Below are positions 27,034-34,829 of a stretch of DNA of 52,337 nucleotides, in pieces. A program made the position numbers and the translations under genes. Position 1 is the stretch's first letter. Each line of letters starts with the position of its first letter. The stretch is taken from NCBI GenBank assembly GCA_029250685.1, contig JAQXEU010000011.1, positions 1-52,337 on the forward strand. The letters are read 5' to 3'. Below the pieces are notes generated by a model. The model worked only from the letters and a program-made list of their open reading frames with translations, did no database searches and was not told the origin of the DNA. The stretch is from Polaribacter sp. GTDB lineage: Bacteria; Bacteroidota; Bacteroidia; Flavobacteriales; Flavobacteriaceae.

Positions 27034-27810
27034 TGAAAAACACGATTTTCTTACTACTAACATTTTGTGTGATTTCGGTTTCGTTTTCTCAAAAGAACTA
27101 CAGTCTAAGAAAATACGAACACGTAAAAAAATTTTACAAAGGCATTGCTGAAAAAGCAACTGAATTGTGTTTAAAAAACAACATTCCTCCTGCTGCCTTG
27201 TTAGCAATTACTGGTTTAGAATCGGGTTGGGATAGCGGATATATTGGTCGAATAACAGGAAATATTTTAAGTTTAGGTTTGCGTAAAGGCGATATCGAAT
27301 TACCTGCTTTACGTTTACCAAGATTGATAAAAACCAAGAAGATTTTATTCGATTCTATTGAGATATTAAAATATACAGAGAACGAATTAAAATGGGAAGA
27401 TAGACCCGAAAGTTTAAAGAAAGATTACAGACCAAAAAACATTGCTGGCACAACGTATCAATTAGGATATTTTAATAATCACCCAAAAGAAAAATCAAAA
27501 GCTCAATTGGCAAACATCAACGATTTCGTGACTGTTTTTATAGGTAGAAAAAGTCGTTTAAAAGCCTACAGAAACGCCAGAAAAAAAATGGACGATTTGG
27601 TTGCTCTACATGGAAAAAGCATTCTTTTTAAAAGAACAAACAGCTATTGATTTTGTAAACGAAATTGGCGGAAGACCAAACACCTACAACTTCAGAAAAA
27701 CTTGGCCGAAAAAAGTGATTTATATTATAGAAAGAGCTGGTCTTTCTTTACTGACTACCGATTTACACAATGGCATTTCTTTTGAAAAAACTTGGCCTTC
27801 TTTAAAGTAA
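27033..27810 (+). pseudogene. secreted glucosaminidase-family protein, split by a homopolymer frameshift
   Basis: The first frame (27033-27650) gives a signal peptide (about 1-19) and a mannosyl-glycoprotein endo-beta-N-acetylglucosaminidase-like (peptidoglycan hydrolase) domain with catalytic-type Glu in ITGLESGW (about residue 62), then GTTYQLGYFNNHP. It ends abruptly at GKSILFKRTNSY. The next frame (+1) continues with KEQTAIDFVNEIGGRPNT and WPKKVIYIIERAGLS to 27810, which reads as the natural C-terminus. Removing one T from the TTTTT at 27625-27629 joins them into one protein of about 258 residues. It is either a real frameshift or a sequencing error. The ATG overlaps the transporter stop. 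Confidence 0.75.
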
Positions 27811-27830
27811 AATCATATCTATTTTATCCG

Positions 27831-27838
27831 TAATTTTG
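27831..27838 (+). promoter_or_regulatory. -7 element of a probable miaE promoter
   Basis: TAATTTTG fits TAnnTTTG and lies 22 bases before the miaE ATG. No TTG at the expected spacing. Confidence 0.5.
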
Positions 27839-27860
27839 TAGTCTATAATTTCAATTATTT

Positions 27861-28442
27861 ATGTTAGGATTACAGTTCGAAACCGAAACTTCTTGGGCAG
27901 AAATTGCCAAAGATAATTTACAGCAAATACTCACAGATCATGCTTTTTTAGAGCAAAAAGCGGCATCAAATGCAGTCTCTTTAATCATTAATTATTCTGA
28001 AGAAACAAAATTGGTTGAAGCCATGAGCGAAATTGCTATTGAAGAAATGCAACATTTTAAAATGGTGCACGATTTTATGGTAAAACGCGGAATGGTTTTA
28101 GGAAGAGAACAAAAGAATGATTACGCCATTAAGTTGATGAAATTCTTCAAAAAAACTGGTGATAGAAAAGAAGCGCTGATTCAACGTTTGCTAATTGCTG
28201 CATTAATTGAAGCTAGAAGTTGCGAACGTTTTAAAGTATTTTCTGAAAACATGGAAGATAAAGAATTGTCTAAATTTTATAAAGATTTAATGATTTCTGA
28301 AGCAAATCATTATACCGTTTTTTTAGGTTTTGCTCGTGCGTATGAAGATCGAGAAGTTGTTGATACATTATGGAATTCTTTATTAGTTTTTGAAGCCGAA
28401 ATGATGCGAAATCGTGGTACGGAAGCTAAAGTTCACGGGTAA
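27861..28442 (+). CDS. miaE: tRNA 2-methylthio-N6-isopentenyladenosine-37 hydroxylase MiaE
   Basis: MiaE is a non-haem di-iron monooxygenase that hydroxylates the isopentenyl group of ms2i6A at position 37 of tRNAs reading U-starting codons. The 193-residue ferritin-like protein carries iron ligands on four helices: Glu in DHAFLEQKAA, EExxH in AIEEMQHFK, Glu in LIEARSCERF, and ExxH in ISEANHY. The length fits the family. The next gene (DUF4268) overlaps the stop by one base, so the two are translated together. MiaA/MiaB are not in the window. Confidence 0.92.
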   Translation: MLGLQFETETSWAEIAKDNLQQILTDHAFLEQKAASNAVSLIINYSEETKLVEAMSEIAIEEMQHFKMVHDFMVKRGMVLGREQKNDYAIKLMKFFKKTGDRKEALIQRLLIAALIEARSCERFKVFSENMEDKELSKFYKDLMISEANHYTVFLGFARAYEDREVVDTLWNSLLVFEAEMMRNRGTEAKVHG

Positions 28443-28879
28443 TGTTTAGCAAAGAAGAGGCTGCACAAATGCGAAAAGATTTCTGGATTGCCTTTGGTAA
28501 ATCTTTTCCTAGGAAATGGATTAAATACAATACTCAGATAAAAGGTTTCTCTTTTAAGTTTGTTGCAGAACGCAAACAAGCATTGGTTGTGTTAGATATT
28601 GAACAACCTGATGAAATTAACAACGAATTGCTTTTTGAACAATTACAATCTTTAAAAACCATTTTAGAAAATGAGTTTTTACCTGAAATTATTTTTGATT
28701 CTGAATACCTATTAGAATCTGGTAAAATAATTCACCGTATTTATGTTTTGTATCCTAAAAAGTTTAGTATTTACAATAAAGATTCTTGGCGAGATTGTTT
28801 TGAGTTTTTTGTAAAAAACATGCATCAGTTTGAACTATTCTTTTCCGAATACGAAGATTATATCAAACAAGCTATATAA
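28442..28879 (+). CDS. DUF4268 family protein
   Basis: A 145-residue soluble protein that resembles DUF4268: an N-terminal FWIAFGKSFPRKWIKYNT segment, a central basic KFVAERKQALVVLDIEQ strand, and a C-terminal DCFEFFVKNMHQFE helix. The molecular role is unknown. It is coupled to miaE by an ATG/TAA overlap, so it is expressed with it. A hairpin terminator follows at once. Confidence 0.8.
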   Translation: MFSKEEAAQMRKDFWIAFGKSFPRKWIKYNTQIKGFSFKFVAERKQALVVLDIEQPDEINNELLFEQLQSLKTILENEFLPEIIFDSEYLLESGKIIHRIYVLYPKKFSIYNKDSWRDCFEFFVKNMHQFELFFSEYEDYIKQAI

Positions 28880-28880
28880 A

Positions 28881-28906
28881 AAAATCACCCTAGAAAGAGT
28901 GATTTT
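28881..28906 (+). terminator. hairpin terminator after miaE-DUF4268
   Basis: AAAATCAC (28881-28888) and GTGATTTT (28899-28906) around a 10-base loop in which CT and AG can extend the stem. Since it is near-symmetric it may also serve the convergent DUF4870 gene. Confidence 0.65.
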
Positions 28907-28929
28907 AATTTCAAATAAATATATAATTA

Positions 28930-29268
28930 TTAGTTTATAAACTGAATGCTAAAAGGATAACTTGGAGCTTCATTATTGTTTGCTCTTATCGCATTTAGGA
29001 TTGGAAAAATCACGTATGAAATTCCGATGATAATAAATCCGATAATTCCTAATCCTAATAACAATACTAACGGAATACAAATTAGTAAGTACATAAACAT
29101 GGTGATTCTAAAGTTTAAGATTGCTTTTCCGTGAGAATCCATTCCATAAATTTCATCTTTTTTAACAGCCCACAAAATTAGCGGAACAACAAATCCACCG
29201 ATTCCAGAAACAAAATCTAACAACTGACTTAAATGTGTTAATACGAGTAATTGTCTGTTTTCTTTCAT
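28930..29268 (-). CDS. DUF4870 family small membrane protein
   Basis: A 112-residue inner-membrane protein with three predicted hydrophobic segments (about 20-36, 52-72 and 74-95). It has the DUF4870 pattern: a histidine near the N-terminus (LTHLSQLL), a GGFVVPLILW helix, HGKAILNFRIT, then a glycine-rich helix and PILNAIRA. Function unknown; these are widespread single-gene membrane proteins. Transcribed opposite to mnmE, with about 100 bases between. Confidence 0.88.
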   Translation of the reverse strand: MKENRQLLVLTHLSQLLDFVSGIGGFVVPLILWAVKKDEIYGMDSHGKAILNFRITMFMYLLICIPLVLLLGLGIIGFIIIGISYVIFPILNAIRANNNEAPSYPFSIQFIN

Positions 29269-29357
29269 CTTCTTGGGTTTTAATTATTGTTCTATTAATA
29301 AGACGATGAAAATTTCGTTTTGTTACAAAACCACTGTTATCAACTAATTAAACTGTG

Positions 29358-29365
29358 TATATTTG
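29358..29365 (+). promoter_or_regulatory. -7 element very close to the mnmE start
   Basis: TATATTTG ends only four bases before the mnmE ATG at 29370. If this is the -7 element, transcription starts at or within a few bases of the ATG. A -33 TTG at 19-20 bases is not evident. Confidence 0.5.
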
Positions 29366-29369
29366 CAGC

Positions 29370-30764
29370 ATGATTCAAAACGATACCATTATTGCTTTGG
29401 CTACTCCATCTGGAGTTGGTGCTATTTCTGTGATTCGTCTTTCTGGTGAAAAATCAATAGAAATTGTTGATGCTTTATTCAAATCTATAAAAAGCAATAA
29501 ATCACTTCGTGATCAAAAAACACACACGATTCATTTAGGTCATATTATTCAGAATCAAATTATTTTAGATGAAGTTTTGGTTTCTGTTTTTAAGAATCCG
29601 AAATCTTATACTGGTGAAAATGTGGTAGAAATTTCGTGTCACGGTTCTGTGTTTATTCAGCAAGAAATCATTCAATTGTTTTTACAAAACGGATGTAGAA
29701 TGGCTGATAATGGCGAATTTACAATGCGTGCTTTCTTAAACGGAAAAATGGATTTGAGTCAAGCCGAAGCTGTTGCCGATGTAATTGCTTCCAATTCTGC
29801 AGCAAGTCATCAAATGGCGATTCAGCAAATGCGTGGTGGAATCACCAATGAATTAAAAGAATTACGTGCGCAATTATTAGATTTTGCTGCCTTAATAGAA
29901 TTAGAATTAGATTTTTCTGGTGAAGATGTTGAATTTGCTGATAGAACAAAATTCAAAGAATTAGTTACTCAAATTACGTTTGTTTTAAAGCGTTTGATTG
30001 ATTCTTTTGCTTTTGGAAACGCCATGAAAAATGGGATTCCTGTTGCTATTATTGGCAAACCAAATGTTGGAAAATCAACCTTATTAAATACTCTTTTAAA
30101 CGAAGAAAAAGCCATTGTTTCTGATATTGCTGGAACAACTCGTGATGCAATTGAAGATGAAATGATTATTGATGGTGTTGCTTTCCGATTTATTGATACA
30201 GCCGGAATTAGAGAAACGGAAGATGTTGTGGAAAGTATCGGAATTAAAAAAGCCTATGAAAAAGCAGAAAATGCTCAGCTAATTATTTTCTTAATCGACT
30301 CTAATAAATTTTCGCATTCTAGCGATGAATTCTTGCAAGAAATTACAACAATAAAAGAACGTTTTCCAAACAAACGCTTATTAGTTATTGCCAATAAAAT
30401 TGATACGTTGTCTTTTCATGATCAATCTATCTTAGAATCAGAAATTGAGAATTTAATTTTACTTTCTGCTAAACAGAAAACAGGAATTAACGAATTAAAA
30501 TCCGAATTAACTTCTTTGGTAAATACAGGTGCTTTAAGCAATAATGAAACTATTGTTACCAATTCGCGTCATTTTGAAGCATTAAATAATGCTTTAACGG
30601 CCATAACTTCTGTACAACAAGGAATTGATTTAGAAATCTCTACAGATTTATTCTCAATTGATATTCGAGAATGTTTACGTCACTTAGGAAACATTACTGG
30701 AGAATATGATGTAGACAAAGATATTCTTGGTCATATTTTTGGTAATTTTTGTATCGGAAAATAA
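29370..30764 (+). CDS. mnmE: tRNA uridine-5-carboxymethylaminomethyl modification GTPase MnmE
   Basis: With MnmG it modifies U34 of several tRNAs (the cmnm5 pathway). The 464-residue protein has the N-terminal tetrahydrofolate-binding domain (LATPSGVGAISVIRLSG at about 8-24), a helical region, and a G domain with GKPNVGKST (about 228), the DIAGTTRD switch, DTAG and NKID, then the final conserved FCIGK, whose cysteine is essential in homologues. The ATG at 29370 gives the normal family N-terminus; a GTG 15 bases earlier lies within the promoter sequence TATATTTG. Followed by a decayed gene. Confidence 0.97.
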   Translation: MIQNDTIIALATPSGVGAISVIRLSGEKSIEIVDALFKSIKSNKSLRDQKTHTIHLGHIIQNQIILDEVLVSVFKNPKSYTGENVVEISCHGSVFIQQEIIQLFLQNGCRMADNGEFTMRAFLNGKMDLSQAEAVADVIASNSAASHQMAIQQMRGGITNELKELRAQLLDFAALIELELDFSGEDVEFADRTKFKELVTQITFVLKRLIDSFAFGNAMKNGIPVAIIGKPNVGKSTLLNTLLNEEKAIVSDIAGTTRDAIEDEMIIDGVAFRFIDTAGIRETEDVVESIGIKKAYEKAENAQLIIFLIDSNKFSHSSDEFLQEITTIKERFPNKRLLVIANKIDTLSFHDQSILESEIENLILLSAKQKTGINELKSELTSLVNTGALSNNETIVTNSRHFEALNNALTAITSVQQGIDLEISTDLFSIDIRECLRHLGNITGEYDVDKDILGHIFGNFCIGK

Positions 30765-30935
30765 CTCTTTTAAATGCCTTTTTTATTTTTCTATCACTTT
30801 TTAGAAGCTGACATTTATCATTATTTTTATATTAATTAGTATGTACTTTTATACTGTAAAGGCTAATATGACTATTAACTTTATGGTAAAAATTAATAAT
30901 GGTATTTAATATTTATTACACTAAAAACACTTTTT

Positions 30936-31272
30936 ATGAAAACAAGAAATATTTTTTCAAATCAACTTAAAAAAGTTGTTATAAGTTTAAAAAACTGCTT
31001 TAGGTGTTGATGATGAAGATTTACTTAATAAGATAGCTGTATTCTCTGATAATGTCAACAATGATTTAGTAATTAAAAACAATAACAATCAAGTAATTGA
31101 TAAAGTTGAAATCTATAACTTATTAGGTCAAAAAGTAAAAACTTGGAAAAACATTGAAACGAAATTTGAAAACAGAATACCTGTAAACAATTTAGCTGCT
31201 TCAATATATATTGTAAAAGTATACACGGATAAAGGAATCATATCCAAAAAAGTCAGTATTACTAATAACTAA
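30936..31272 (+). pseudogene. T9SS C-terminal sorting-domain remnant, frameshifted
   Basis: An ATG at 30936 opens MKTRNIFSNQLKKVVIS and stops after 24 residues. In the next frame, from 30991 to the stop at 31270-31272, the sequence reads TALGVDDEDLLNKIAVFSD and then VEIYNLLGQKVKTW and a VKVYTDKG...KKV end: the typical type A sorting domain of T9SS cargo. Removing one A from the six-A run at 30989-30994 would join the two into about 111 residues. No catalytic domain and no clear signal peptide remain, so this is probably the tail of a lost secreted protein. The 170 bases between mnmE and this remnant show nothing I can name. Confidence 0.7.
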
Positions 31273-31278
31273 CAAATA

Positions 31279-31308
31279 AAAAGAGCTACTTAATTAAGTA
31301 GCTCTTTT
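31279..31308. terminator. bidirectional terminator
   Basis: A perfect 30-base palindrome (15-bp half AAAAGAGCTACTTAA) with A-run on one side and T-run on the other. It serves the remnant on plus and the cysteine desulfurase on minus, whose stop codon lies inside it. Confidence 0.88.
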
Positions 31309-32429
31309 AGTTTTAATATAGTTGTATTAATTTCTTTTTTTGTTGTGTATTTACTAAACGAAAACCGAACGGAGGTTTTATCAGCTTCTGTGCCTTCTAA
31401 TATTTCTTCTAATACATGTGAACCTTTGCTACTCCCACTTTGGCAAGCACTTCCTCCAGAAACTGCGATTCCGCTTAAATCTAATGAAAACAATAACATC
31501 TCATTTGCTTTAGCAAACCGAACACTTAAAATTGTATAACTACTTTTATCTAAAATTTCTGAGTTGCCATTAAAAGCAACCTCTTTAAAATTAGATTTCA
31601 ATTGGGAAATAAAATCTTTTTTTAATTTAGATAAATGTTTTTCATCTTCTTTAATATTAGAAATGGCTACTTCTAAAGCTTTCTCCATTCCTAAAATACT
31701 GTGTACATTTTCTGTACTAGAACGCGCTCCTTTTTCTTGATCACCACCGTGTAACATTGGTAAAATACCAAATCCTTTTTTGAAATAAGCAAAACCTACA
31801 CCTTTTGGTCCGTGAAATTTATGTGCACTAGCTGCCATAAAATCTATCGGAGTTTCTTGTAAGTCTAAAGGATAATGTCCAATTGCCTGAACAGTATCAG
31901 AATGAAACAAAGCATTGTAATTTTTACATATTTCTGAAACTAAATCTAGCTGTAATAAATTTCCTATTTCATTGTTTATGTACATTAAACTCACCAAACA
32001 TTTTTCTGATTGATGTACACCTAAAAGTTGTTCCAAATGATTTAAATCTACATCACCATTTGCATCAACATTAACATAAACAAGATTTGTTTTGTAGGTT
32101 TTTTGTAAATAATCAGCAGTATGTAAAACTGCATGATGCTCTATTTTAGATGTGATAATTGTTTTTACCCCTAAATTTAAAACCGCATTATGCATGATTA
32201 AATTATCTGCTTCTGTTCCGCCAGCAGTAAAAATAATTTCACTTGCAGAAACATTAAAATGCTTTGCAATGTTCTTTCTAGCTGTTTCTACAGATGCTTT
32301 AGCTGTTCTACCAAATTGATGCGTAGAAGAAGGGTTTCCAAAGTTTTCTTGCATAGATGTATGCATAACTTCAATAACTTCTTTATCAATTGGTGTTGTA
32401 GCAGCGTTATCTAAGTAGATTTTATTCAT
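31290..32429 (-). CDS. cysteine desulfurase, NifS/IscS type
   Basis: A PLP enzyme that takes sulfur from cysteine as a persulfide for Fe-S clusters or tRNA thiolation. The 379-residue protein begins IYLDNAATTPID. The PLP lysine is in SAHKFHGPKGVG (about 200) and the mobile-loop cysteine in SACQSGSSKGSH (about 329). The long loop and the sequence ...GSxxGSHVL mark the NifS/IscS group rather than SufS. No Fe-S scaffold gene is adjacent. The Smr gene ends 17 bases upstream and probably shares the transcript. Close to the mnmE locus, but the opposite strand. Confidence 0.92.
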   Translation of the reverse strand: MNKIYLDNAATTPIDKEVIEVMHTSMQENFGNPSSTHQFGRTAKASVETARKNIAKHFNVSASEIIFTAGGTEADNLIMHNAVLNLGVKTIITSKIEHHAVLHTADYLQKTYKTNLVYVNVDANGDVDLNHLEQLLGVHQSEKCLVSLMYINNEIGNLLQLDLVSEICKNYNALFHSDTVQAIGHYPLDLQETPIDFMAASAHKFHGPKGVGFAYFKKGFGILPMLHGGDQEKGARSSTENVHSILGMEKALEVAISNIKEDEKHLSKLKKDFISQLKSNFKEVAFNGNSEILDKSSYTILSVRFAKANEMLLFSLDLSGIAVSGGSACQSGSSKGSHVLEEILEGTEADKTSVRFSFSKYTTKKEINTTILKLKELLN

Positions 32430-32446
32430 GCAGCAAAAGTAGGAAT

Positions 32447-32998
32447 TTAATTAGGGTTTTGAAAGATATATACCTCAGTTGCTCCTAAACCATATTTTTG
32501 ATAAGAAGCATCATAATATTTCACGGGATATTTATTAAAAAGAAATTTTAATTCAGATTTTAAAACACCTTCTCCTACTCCATGAATAAAGACAATCTTA
32601 GAGATTCTTTTCTGAATTGCGTATTCTAATTTTCTTTTTGCTGTATCAATTTGCAAATTCAACATATCATAATTATCTAAACCTCTTGTCGATTTCACCA
32701 ACTGATTGATATGCAAATCAACTTCAAACACTATTTCATTTTTCGCTTTCTTAAATATTGATTTTTTTTTGCTTTTTTTTTCAGATATTTTATGCTCTAA
32801 AAGATGATTACTTACTTCATTGTATTTTGTTAACTGATGTTGATTATCATCAATTTTAACTAATTCTGAGGCTGAATAAGAGAACTCCATACCAGTTTCA
32901 TCGATAATGTAAACTGAATTCATTTCAATTCTTGAAACCTTTCCTTTTACAACATCATCTAATACGACAACAAAATCACCAATCTGAAAACTCATCAT
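32447..32998 (-). CDS. Smr-domain protein with N-terminal SH3-like region
   Basis: A 183-residue protein. The N-terminal 60 residues (FQIGDFVVVLDDVVKGKV...IIDETGMEF) look like a small SH3/KOW-like barrel, as in Bacteroidota DUF2027 proteins. A Lys/Ser-rich linker follows, then a Smr domain (about 95-183) with the VDLHINQL start and IHGVGEGVL loop. Smr domains are DNA or RNA endonucleases or binders, as in MutS2. This gene lacks a MutS ATPase. The role is not known. Two Met codons start the frame (32998 or 32995). The cysteine desulfurase follows. Confidence 0.85.
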   Translation of the reverse strand: MMSFQIGDFVVVLDDVVKGKVSRIEMNSVYIIDETGMEFSYSASELVKIDDNQHQLTKYNEVSNHLLEHKISEKKSKKKSIFKKAKNEIVFEVDLHINQLVKSTRGLDNYDMLNLQIDTAKRKLEYAIQKRISKIVFIHGVGEGVLKSELKFLFNKYPVKYYDASYQKYGLGATEVYIFQNPN

Positions 32999-33003
32999 TA
33001 AAA

Positions 33004-33053
33004 ATTAAAAAAACTATCTACTTATTTTGTGACAAAAATAGATAGATAGTTTT
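33004..33053 (-). terminator. terminator after the PPK2 pair
   Basis: On the minus strand AAACTATCTA (33052-33043) pairs with TAGATAGTTT (33020-33011), with an inner TATTTT/AAAATA stem, and then a T-run. It closes the two PPK2 genes before the Smr gene. Confidence 0.75.
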
Positions 33054-33080
33054 AAATGGAGATTAAAAAATGAAAGTTAC

Positions 33081-33875
33081 TTACACTTTAATGCTTTTAT
33101 CATACGGAATCTGTTTTAAAATATAATTAATAGAATTAATTCTTGCTTCCGTTTTCTTATTAGCTCTTATAATTTTCCAAGGTGATTTTTCTGTGTTTGT
33201 TTTTGCAAACATTGCTTTTTTATAGGCTGTATAATCATCCCATAAATCTTGCGCTTTTTCATCAACTCTTGTCATTTTCCATTGCTTTAATGGATCATTT
33301 TTTATTTCATTAAATCGTTTTGACTGTTCTTTTTTAGAAATCGACATGTACATTTTGACAATATGGATTCCCGATTCTAAAATCATTTGCTCAAAACCGT
33401 TAACCTGGTTCATGAAAATATCATATTCTTCTTGTGTACAAAATCCGTTTACAGGTTCTACTACTGCTCTATTGTACCAGCTTCTGTCAAAGAACACAAT
33501 TTCACCAGCTTTAGGGAATTGGTTTACATAACGTTGAAAATACCATTGCGTTTTTTCTTCTTCAGATGGTTTTGGTAGCGCTACTTTCTTTAAATGACGA
33601 GGGTTAATTTTTTCTGTAATTCTTCTAATCGCGCCTCCTTTTCCAGCAGCATCTCTTCCTTCAAAAATAACGATTACACGTTCATTATTGTTAATAACCC
33701 AAGATTGTAATTTTACCAATTCTACTTGAAGTTTCTTTAATTTACGTTCATAATCGACATATCTAACTGCCCTTTCTAAATTTACAGGATTTTTAGAAAG
33801 CATTGCTAGTAGCCCTTTTTTTGTATTTAACTTGGTTACATCTTCTGCTGTTATTTCAAACTTTTTTATTTCCAT
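33081..33875 (-). CDS. polyphosphate kinase 2 family protein (second of two)
   Basis: PPK2 enzymes move phosphate between polyphosphate and nucleotides. The 264-residue protein has Walker A FEGRDAAGKGG (71-81), RITEKINPRH (lid-type), and FFDRSWYNRAVVEP (Walker B region, about 125-138). Length and single domain fit class I PPK2, which favours NDP phosphorylation or the reverse; class is inference. It lies three bases after the paralogue and shares its operon. The N-terminal 45 residues differ from the paralogue, the cores match closely. The 5' part of the core has a longer KLKKLQVELVKLQSWV helix that both share. Confidence 0.92.
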   Translation of the reverse strand: MEIKKFEITAEDVTKLNTKKGLLAMLSKNPVNLERAVRYVDYERKLKKLQVELVKLQSWVINNNERVIVIFEGRDAAGKGGAIRRITEKINPRHLKKVALPKPSEEEKTQWYFQRYVNQFPKAGEIVFFDRSWYNRAVVEPVNGFCTQEEYDIFMNQVNGFEQMILESGIHIVKMYMSISKKEQSKRFNEIKNDPLKQWKMTRVDEKAQDLWDDYTAYKKAMFAKTNTEKSPWKIIRANKKTEARINSINYILKQIPYDKSIKV

Positions 33876-33878
33876 AAT

Positions 33879-34739
33879 TTAAAAATCTAATTGTTTAGAT
33901 GATCTATAATAACGCATAATTATATTTGGATCTGGAAACAAATTTGTGAGTGCTTCATCTTTTCCTGGGTAATCAAATTGAGAAAGTACATATCGAATAG
34001 ATTCTAAACGTGCTACTTTTTTATCATTTGCTTTAACGATTGTCCACGGACAATAAGTTGTATGTGTTTTACTAAACATTTGCTCTTTATAATAGGTGTA
34101 AGTATCCCAAAGCTCTTGACCTTTTTCATCAACGGGGCTAAATTTCCATCTTTTTAATGGATCTTTTAATCGAGCATCAAAACGTGCTTTTTGAACATCT
34201 TTAGAAATTGAAAACCAGAATTTTATTATTACAATTCCGTCTTCATATAACATATGTTCAAAATCAGGAACTTGTAACATAAACTTATTATATTGATCTT
34301 TGCTACAAAAACCCATAACAGGTTCAACTACTGCTCTGTTATACCAGCTTCTATCAAAGAAAACCATTTCTCCTGGATTAGAAAGTTCTTTTATATACCT
34401 TCTAAAATACCACTGCCCTTTTTCTATTTCAGTAGGTTTTGTTAACGCTACTAAATTTGTAGACCGAGGGCTAAGATGCTCTGTAAAGCGTCTAATATTA
34501 CCTCCTTTTCCAGACGCATCTCTTCCTTCAAATAAAATGACCAACCGCTTATTCTCTTTAGAAATCCATTGTTGCAATTTTACAAGTTCAATTTGTAAAT
34601 TTCTTAATTCTTCTTCATATAAAAAACTGCTTTCAATTTTTTTAAATGGAGTTTTTTTCTCTTTTATTTCTTTTAATAACTCTTCTCTTGAACTTATTTC
34701 TTTAAGTTCTTTGAGTGTAAATAAATCGTTTTTACTCAT
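33879..34739 (-). CDS. polyphosphate kinase 2 family protein (first of two)
   Basis: A 286-residue PPK2 paralogue of the next gene. Walker A FEGRDASGKGG is at 70-80; FFDRSWYNRAVVEPVMGFC is near 123. Compared with the other copy it has an extra C-terminal tail of some 20 residues (DPNIIMRYYRSSKQ). Two such enzymes side by side may divide polyP-to-ADP and polyP-to-GDP work, or synthesis and use, or form hetero-oligomers; none is proven. It is divergent from the LpxR-like gene across about 90 A+T-rich bases that hold two TAATTTTG-type motifs on the minus strand. Confidence 0.92.
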   Translation of the reverse strand: MSKNDLFTLKELKEISSREELLKEIKEKKTPFKKIESSFLYEEELRNLQIELVKLQQWISKENKRLVILFEGRDASGKGGNIRRFTEHLSPRSTNLVALTKPTEIEKGQWYFRRYIKELSNPGEMVFFDRSWYNRAVVEPVMGFCSKDQYNKFMLQVPDFEHMLYEDGIVIIKFWFSISKDVQKARFDARLKDPLKRWKFSPVDEKGQELWDTYTYYKEQMFSKTHTTYCPWTIVKANDKKVARLESIRYVLSQFDYPGKDEALTNLFPDPNIIMRYYRSSKQLDF

Positions 34740-34816
34740 AAAGACATTTCAATTTTAATCTAACCTAAAGTTACAAAATTAAAATTCAAAATTATAAAAT
34801 TATAATTAACAAATTC

Positions 34817-34824
34817 TATATTTG
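34817..34824 (+). promoter_or_regulatory. -7 element just upstream of the LpxR-like gene
   Basis: TATATTTG ends five bases before the ATG at 34830, again placing the likely transcript start at or next to the start codon. Confidence 0.5.
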
Positions 34825-34829
34825 TTGAT

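Noticed and set aside
27610..27640. Programmed frameshift in the glucosaminidase
   Set aside because: The needed shift is +1 and the local codons do not match known +1 sites; a simple T-run indel explains it better.
29355..29369. GTG start for mnmE
   Set aside because: Falls inside the TATATTTG promoter element; the ATG gives the family N-terminus.
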